A stretch of 64,000 nt of DNA, taken from contig NZ_CANMAA010000007.1 in NCBI RefSeq assembly GCF_947495735.1, positions 124,001 through 188,000 of the forward strand, in the 5' to 3' direction. This document shows, one piece after another, positions 59,271 to 64,000 of this stretch (positions are counted from its first letter, which is position 1; every line of letters starts with the position of its first letter). The notes beneath the pieces are model-generated. The model was not told where the DNA came from. It saw nothing but the letters and a program-made list of their open reading frames with translations, and did no database searches. Source of the DNA: an uncultured Pseudokineococcus sp. (GTDB lineage Bacteria > Actinomycetota > Actinomycetes > Actinomycetales > Quadrisphaeraceae). The position numbers were made by a program, and so were the translations under genes.

Positions 59271-61847
59271 TCAGCCGGCGGGCGAGCGCTCCGGCGCCGG
59301 GCCGTACGTCGTCGTCCGCTCGCGCACGGGCCGGCCGATGCCGTCGGCGATCTCGGTGATCTCCGCGACCGACTTGGCCGAGCCGTGCTCGGAGCCGGCC
59401 ATCCGGCTGATGGTCTCCTCCATGAGCGTGCCGCCGAGGTCGTCGGCGCCGCCGGTGAGCATCGCCCGCGTGCCCTCGACGCCGAGCTTCACCCACGACG
59501 TCTGCACGTGGTCCACCCTGCCGTGCAGCATGATCCGCGCCAGCGCGTGGACGGCGCGGTTGTCGCGCAGCGTCGGGCCCGGGCGCGCGATGCCCGCCAG
59601 GTAGACGGGTGAGCTGGTGTGCACGAACGGCAGCGGCACGAACTCGGTGAACCCGCCGGTGCGGTCCTGCACCCCGGCGAGCGTGCGCAGGTGCGCGACC
59701 CAGTGCCGCGGGTCGTCCACGTGGCCGTACATCATCGTGCTGGAGCTGCGCAGGCCCAGCCCGTGCGCCGTCTCGACGACGTCGACCCAGGCGGCGGCCG
59801 GCAGCTTGCCCTTGGTGAGCACCCACCGGACGTCGTCGTCGAGGATCTCGGCCGCGGTCCCCGGGATGCTGTCGAGCCCCGCGTCCTTCACCTCCTCCAG
59901 CCATGCGCGCACGCTCATGCCCCGCTTGGCCGAGGCCGTGGCGATCTCCATGGGCGAGAAGGCGTGCACGTGCATGTCGGGGACGGCCGTCTTGACCGCG
60001 CGGACGATGTCGACGTACGCCGTCGGCCCCAGGTCGGGCGAGATGCCCCCCTGCAGGCACACCTCGGTGGCGCCCCAGACGTCGCGCGCCTCGCGCACGC
60101 GGTCCGAGATCTGCTCCAGCGAGAGCGTGTACGCGTCGGCGTCGGTCTTGCGCTGGGCGAAGGCGCAGAAGCGGCAGCCGACGTAGCAGACGTTGGTGAA
60201 GTTGATGTTCCGGTTCACCACGTACGTCACGTCGTCCCCGACGACGTCGCGGCGCAGGCCGTCCGCGAGCGCGGTGACGGCGTCCAGCTCGGCGCCGTCG
60301 GCCGTCATCAGCGCGAGGTACTGCTCGTCCGACAGGCCCGCGGGGTCGGCCTCGGCGGCGCGCAGGGCGGCGGCGACGTCGCCGTCCAGGCCCGCGACGG
60401 GAGCGCGGACGCCCCCGCGCCGGTCCTGCGCGGGCACGCGCTCGGCGACGGCGTCCCAGTCGCCGTAGACCTCGTCGAAGTCGCTGCGGCGGTCCGCGGT
60501 GCGGCCGGTGGTGTCCACCTCGACGTGCAGCTCGGTGCGCCCGGTGCCGCCGCCGCTGGCGACGAGGCCGCCGTCGGGCTCCTGCCAGGGCAGGCCCACC
60601 GGCTGCGTGGTCGGGTCCGCGAGCCCCGTCGCGGGGTCGACGAGCGCGCGCACGTGCGGGTGCAGGCGGGGGTCGAGCCACGCCTCGTCGCGCTCGAGCG
60701 AGCCGAGGACGAAGCGCGGGTGCGCCGTGAGCCGCTGCGCGAGACCCAGCCCGGCGTCCGCCGTCCACCGCTCGAGGTCGTCCAGGTGCGGCCAGGGGCG
60801 CTCGGGGTTCACGTGGTCGGGCGTCACGGGCGAGACGCCGCCCCAGTCGTCGACGCCGGAGGCCAGCAGCGCGGCGACGTCGGCGGGGTCGGAGAGGTTG
60901 GGCGGCGCCTGCAGGCTCACCGTCGGGCCGAGCAGGACGCGGGCGACGGCGAGGGTGGCGAGGTAGGTCTCGCGGTCCAGGTCGGGGGTCGCCTGCATCG
61001 CGGTGGCGTCCTTGGCCCGGAAGTTCTGGACGATCACCTCCTGGATGCCGCCGTACTCGCGGGAGACCCGGCGGATCGCGAGGAGGGAGTCCACCCGCTC
61101 GGCCGGCGTCTCGCCGATGCCGACGAGGATCCCGGTGGTGAAGGGGACGCCGACGCGGCCGGCGTCCTCGAGCACGCGCAGCCGCAGCGCCGGGTCCTTG
61201 TCGGGGCTGCCGTAGTGGGGGCCGCCGGGCTCGGACCACAGCCGGGTCGCCGTCGTCTCCAGCATCATCCCCATCGACGGCGCGACGGGCTTGAGCCGCT
61301 GCAGCTCCGACCAGCTCATGACGCCGGGGTTGAGGTGCGGCAGCAGGCCGGTCTCCTCGAGCACGCGGATCGCCATCGCGCGGACGTAGGAGAGCGTGTC
61401 GTCGTAGCCGTGGGCGTCCAGCCACTCCCGCGCGGCGGGCCAGCGGTCCTCGGGACGGTCGCCGAGGGTGAAGAGCACCTCGCGGCAGCCCTGCGCGGCG
61501 CCCTCGCGGGCGATCTCGAGCACCTCGTCGGGGCTGAGGTAGGCCGCGGGCAGCCGGTGCGGCACCGTGACGAAGGTGCAGTAGTGGCAGCGGTCGCGGC
61601 ACAGCCGCGTCAGCGGGACGAACACCTTGCGCGAGTAGGTGACGACGCCGGGCCGCCCGGCGCGCGCCATGGCCGCGTCGCGCACGCGCGAGGCGACCTC
61701 CTGCAGCGCCAGGAGGTCCTCACCGCGGGCGTGGAGCAGGACCTCGGCCTCGGCGGCGTCGAGGGTCTTGCCGTCACGCGCGCGGGCCAGGGACCGGCGC
61801 ACCTGCGCGGGCGTCGGCGGGGCGGTCGGAGGGGGGAGCAGCGTCAC
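59271..61847 (-). CDS. fbiC: FO synthase (F420 biosynthesis) FbiC, fused CofG-CofH
   Basis: Two-domain radical-SAM enzyme, 858 aa, joining tyrosine and a ribityl-diaminouracil to make FO, the F420 chromophore. The first cluster motif is Cys83-x3-Cys87-x2-Cys90 (CRDRCHYC) in the CofG half. The second is CYVGCRFC near residue 560 in the CofH half. Also present: [51 protein letters not shown] and the end [18 protein letters not shown] at 61847. It stands apart from other F420 genes (fbiA, fbiB, fbiD), as is common in actinomycetes. It shows the organism makes F420. Confidence 0.97.
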   Translation of the reverse strand: MTLLPPPTAPPTPAQVRRSLARARDGKTLDAAEAEVLLHARGEDLLALQEVASRVRDAAMARAGRPGVVTYSRKVFVPLTRLCRDRCHYCTFVTVPHRLPAAYLSPDEVLEIAREGAAQGCREVLFTLGDRPEDRWPAAREWLDAHGYDDTLSYVRAMAIRVLEETGLLPHLNPGVMSWSELQRLKPVAPSMGMMLETTATRLWSEPGGPHYGSPDKDPALRLRVLEDAGRVGVPFTTGILVGIGETPAERVDSLLAIRRVSREYGGIQEVIVQNFRAKDATAMQATPDLDRETYLATLAVARVLLGPTVSLQAPPNLSDPADVAALLASGVDDWGGVSPVTPDHVNPERPWPHLDDLERWTADAGLGLAQRLTAHPRFVLGSLERDEAWLDPRLHPHVRALVDPATGLADPTTQPVGLPWQEPDGGLVASGGGTGRTELHVEVDTTGRTADRRSDFDEVYGDWDAVAERVPAQDRRGGVRAPVAGLDGDVAAALRAAEADPAGLSDEQYLALMTADGAELDAVTALADGLRRDVVGDDVTYVVNRNINFTNVCYVGCRFCAFAQRKTDADAYTLSLEQISDRVREARDVWGATEVCLQGGISPDLGPTAYVDIVRAVKTAVPDMHVHAFSPMEIATASAKRGMSVRAWLEEVKDAGLDSIPGTAAEILDDDVRWVLTKGKLPAAAWVDVVETAHGLGLRSSSTMMYGHVDDPRHWVAHLRTLAGVQDRTGGFTEFVPLPFVHTSSPVYLAGIARPGPTLRDNRAVHALARIMLHGRVDHVQTSWVKLGVEGTRAMLTGGADDLGGTLMEETISRMAGSEHGSAKSVAEITEIADGIGRPVRERTTTYGPAPERSPAG

Positions 61848-61947
61848 GCCGGAAGACTCGCACGCGCGCGCCGCGCCCGGCGCCGCGGACCGCGATGAGC
61901 GCCTCCCCCGTCCGCGCCGTCGCCTCTCGCCGGCCGCCCCGACGACG

Positions 61948-61979
61948 GAGCCGGCGCCCCCGGTCGGGGACGCCGGCTC
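61948..61979 (-). terminator. Hairpin after the PEP-mutase-like gene
   Basis: GAGCCGGCG (61948) pairs perfectly with CGCCGGCTC (61971-61979) and inner CCCC/GGGG extend the stem, 20 bases past the stop at 62000. Confidence 0.7.
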
Positions 61980-61999
61980 GGCGGTCGGCGGCCGGGGCG

Positions 62000-62776
62000 T
62001 CAGTTCAGCGGGCGCGTGCCCTCGGGGATGCCGCCGCCGGCGTAGATGCCGCGGGCGGCGTCCTGCAGGGCGGTCAGCGCGACCCGCTGGGTCAGGGGCC
62101 CGTAGGTGACGCGGGCGACGCCGAGCTCGGCGAGACGGGCCTGGTCGGGCACCCCGGGGAAGCCGATGACCGAGAGCCGCTGCGGGCCGAGGGCGCCGAC
62201 GAGGTGCTGGACGGCGTCGTCGTCGAGGACGCCGGGGACGAAGACGCTCGTGGCGCCGACGTCGAGGTAGGCCCGCCCGCGCTCGACGGCGTCGGCGAGG
62301 ACGACGTCGCGCGGCCGGTCCCCGCCCCGGGCGAAGGCGTCCGTGCGGGCGTTGAGCGCGAACGGCACGCCCTCGGCCTCGGCGGCGCGCACGACGGCGG
62401 CCATGACCTCCACCGACTCCTCGAGCGGGCGCAGCCGGTCCTCGACGTTGGCGCCGACGACGCCGACGCCGATGGCGCGGCGCGCCGTCTCGCCGGAGTC
62501 GCCGAAGCCGCCGTCGAGGTCGGCGCTGACGGGCAGGTCACCGGCCGCGACGACGATGCGCTCCACGAGGGAGAGCGAGAGGTCGAGGGGGATCTGCTCG
62601 CCGTCGGCGTACCCGAAGGTGGAGGCGATGGAGTGGCCGGCCGTGGCCAGCGCCCTCGTCTGCGGCTCGCCGGCGACGACGGTCGCGCTGACGGCGTCCC
62701 AGACGTTGACGAGCACGAGCAGCTCGGGGTCGGTGTGCAGGCGCCGGAGCTCGGCGCCCTTCGCGGAGGTGTCCAT
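62000..62776 (-). CDS. Isocitrate lyase/PEP mutase-superfamily protein
   Basis: TIM-barrel protein, 258 aa, of the phosphoenolpyruvate mutase/2-methylisocitrate lyase-like group. Features: [17 protein letters not shown], the metal-binding [32 protein letters not shown] and [20 protein letters not shown]. The catalytic Cys loop of true isocitrate lyases (KKCGH) is absent, as in the small uncharacterised members often labelled oxaloacetate decarboxylase or phosphonomutase. ATG at 62776. No phosphonate genes are nearby, so the reaction cannot be named. Confidence 0.87.
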   Translation of the reverse strand: MDTSAKGAELRRLHTDPELLVLVNVWDAVSATVVAGEPQTRALATAGHSIASTFGYADGEQIPLDLSLSLVERIVVAAGDLPVSADLDGGFGDSGETARRAIGVGVVGANVEDRLRPLEESVEVMAAVVRAAEAEGVPFALNARTDAFARGGDRPRDVVLADAVERGRAYLDVGATSVFVPGVLDDDAVQHLVGALGPQRLSVIGFPGVPDQARLAELGVARVTYGPLTQRVALTALQDAARGIYAGGGIPEGTRPLN

Positions 62777-62839
62777 GCCGCAGACGCTGCCACCCCTCGG
62801 CGGACGCCGCGACGCGTCGGGCCCCGAGAGCCCGCGGGT

Positions 62840-64000
62840 TCACGCGGTCGGCGGGTGCCGCACCTCCCCCTGGCGCGGCAGGACCCCGAGCAGGGGCACG
62901 CAGGCGAGCAGCAGGAGGGCGCCGCCCAGGACGACGACCCGGTCCAGGACGCCCTGCGGGCCGGCTCCCGTCCCGTCGACGGCGCCGAGCAGGGGCGCGG
63001 CCATGACGACGAGGGCGGCGCCCAGCGCCCCCGCCCGCCGAGCCGCGCCGAGCGCGCCGGTGGCCTGGCGCTCCTGGCCGGGGGGGCACGCGAGCGAGAC
63101 CACGAGGCCCGTCCCCTGGACGACGGCCCCCAGGCCGGCGCCCACCAGCAGGAGGGGCAGCACCGAGGTCGCCTGCCCCGCACCGGCCAGGCGCGGGAGC
63201 AGCACGAGCCCCGCGACGGCGACGACCAGGCCGACCGTGCCCACCTGGGCCATCTGCGGACGGGCGCCGAGGCGCGCCACGGCCGCGGACGCCGCCACCA
63301 CGCCGACGACGCCCGCCAGCACGCCCGCGGCCACGAGCAGGCCCCGCAGCAGCGGACGCTCGAGGCCCAGGACGAGGGGGGCCTCGACCAGGACGGCCAC
63401 GGCCACGGCACCGACCACGCCTCCGGCGACCGCCCCGAGCAGGACGACGCGCGTGCCCAGCGCGCCCAGCGGCGTGGCGACCTCGGGCGGCGGCCCCGCG
63501 GCGTCGCGGGGCAGCGAGCGCACCGACCGGAGCAGGACCAGGGCGACGAGGGCGAGGACGGGCGCCAGCAGCGGCACGACCCGCCAGCCCGCGGGGACGT
63601 CGGCGAGCAGTCCGCCGACCAGCGCCCCGAGGACGGCGCCCACCCCCGTCACGAGCACGAGGGCGGCCTGCACGCGCACCTGCAGCCCGGCCGGCACGGT
63701 CGAGGCCAGCGTGGCGCCGGCGCCGACGACGAGGGCGCCGGCGCCCGCGCCGGCCAGCAGCCGCCCGGCCCCCACCGCGAGGACCGAGGCCGGGTCGTCG
63801 CCGCCGGCGCCGGTGGGCACGGGGGCGAGCGCCACGAGGGCCGCGCCCGCCACGACGAGGGCCGCGGCCACCACCAGGAGGCGGGCGCGGGGGCCGCGCG
63901 CGGAGGCCCGGGCCGCCAGCGGCACGGCGAGGACGAGCCCCACGACGGAGGCGGCCGCGGGCACGGCGAGCGCGCGCTCGAGCTCGAGGTCGAGCACGAG
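62840..64000 (-). CDS. MFS transporter (5' end cut by window edge)
   Basis: At least 386 codons of a major-facilitator transporter with about eleven hydrophobic segments visible. The frame stays open to the window edge and the first visible residues (LVLDLELERALAVPAAASVV) look like the end of the first periplasmic loop, so the true start is outside. The loop RLLAGAGAGALVVGAGATLA is the span-4 region, and ALVGGLLADVPAGWRVVPLL (motif C-like, antiporter type) lies in span 5. No substrate can be inferred. It shares its strand with the PEP-mutase-like gene, 63 bases upstream of it. Confidence 0.82.
   Translation of the reverse strand, partial: LVLDLELERALAVPAAASVVGLVLAVPLAARASARGPRARLLVVAAALVVAGAALVALAPVPTGAGGDDPASVLAVGAGRLLAGAGAGALVVGAGATLASTVPAGLQVRVQAALVLVTGVGAVLGALVGGLLADVPAGWRVVPLLAPVLALVALVLLRSVRSLPRDAAGPPPEVATPLGALGTRVVLLGAVAGGVVGAVAVAVLVEAPLVLGLERPLLRGLLVAAGVLAGVVGVVAASAAVARLGARPQMAQVGTVGLVVAVAGLVLLPRLAGAGQATSVLPLLLVGAGLGAVVQGTGLVVSLACPPGQERQATGALGAARRAGALGAALVVMAAPLLGAVDGTGAGPQGVLDRVVVLGGALLLLACVPLLGVLPRQGEVRHPPTA

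Overview
The window is high-GC DNA (clearly above 70% GC, with strong G/C preference at codon third positions) from an actinomycete. The evidence is a complete egtA-B-C-D ergothioneine operon, a fused F420-synthase gene (fbiC), an MprF-type lysyl-phosphatidylglycerol synthase/flippase, a class F sortase, a GAF-ANTAR regulator and many GTG starts with 4-base GTGA/ATGA overlaps. The species cannot be named from sequence alone; a member of the Kineosporiales or a related order is a guess. The region looks chromosomal. I see no insertion sequence, phage gene, CRISPR array or origin.

Layout. 1-6.7 kb: a sugar catabolic locus. A lipoprotein-permease-permease ABC importer (last permease cut by the window edge) and a PfkB-type kinase lie on the minus strand, divergent from a DeoR regulator and a family-4 6-phospho-glycosidase. 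6.7-9.5 kb: a large secreted PIG-L-type deacetylase with a carbohydrate-binding-like region; its upstream DNA carries a near copy of a repeat found in front of deoR. 9.8-15.1 kb: tRNA-Lys(UUU), a BCCT betaine-type transporter and mprF, followed by a decayed copy of a sortase 3' end. 15.2-19.9 kb: egtDCBA on the minus strand, with no egtE. 20.2-24.8 kb: a LarA-family protein and a three-gene sugar/polyol module (isomerase and two Gfo/Idh/MocA dehydrogenases). 25-30 kb: an orphan small gene with a class F sortase, a luciferase-like oxidoreductase, threonine synthase and an MFS exporter. 30-33.4 kb: a GNAT protein, catalase with a FurA-box-like site, and an ankyrin-repeat gene. 33.5-38.6 kb: a PhoX phosphatase, a small hypothetical, an SDR enzyme and a YbdK-type ligase. 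38.7-40.5 kb: two tandem secreted DGDGD-repeat proteins, the first frameshifted. 40.6-47.2 kb: an ANTAR protein, a four-gene quaternary-amine ABC importer, an ornithine carbamoyltransferase and an HU-family protein. 47.4-52.9 kb: acetyltransferases, an M15-like lipoprotein, an NTF2-like protein, an aquaporin and an ABC permease. 52.9-64 kb: a hydrolase-membrane-ABC ATPase fusion, a Zn alcohol dehydrogenase with a Nudix protein, surE, fbiC, a PEP-mutase-like protein and an MFS transporter cut by the right edge.

The most notable non-genic signal is a family of 40-42 bp tandem repeats. It fills three separate junctions (30.14-30.39, 49.45-49.81 and 57.84-58.08 kb), each time exactly between the 3' ends of convergent genes. 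A fourth convergent junction (50.94-51.02 kb) has an unrelated 15-bp array. Many other gene ends carry strong GC-rich hairpins, so the arrays sit where a terminator is otherwise found.

Other points for follow-up are the fusion of a secreted S15-type hydrolase to a cytoplasmic ABC ATPase, the 17-bp element shared by the DeoR and deacetylase promoters, the sortase fossil between mprF and egtD, and the single-base frameshift in one of the duplicated repeat proteins. Several gene sets fit stress physiology: ergothioneine, catalase, two compatible-solute uptake systems and a membrane-charge modifier.
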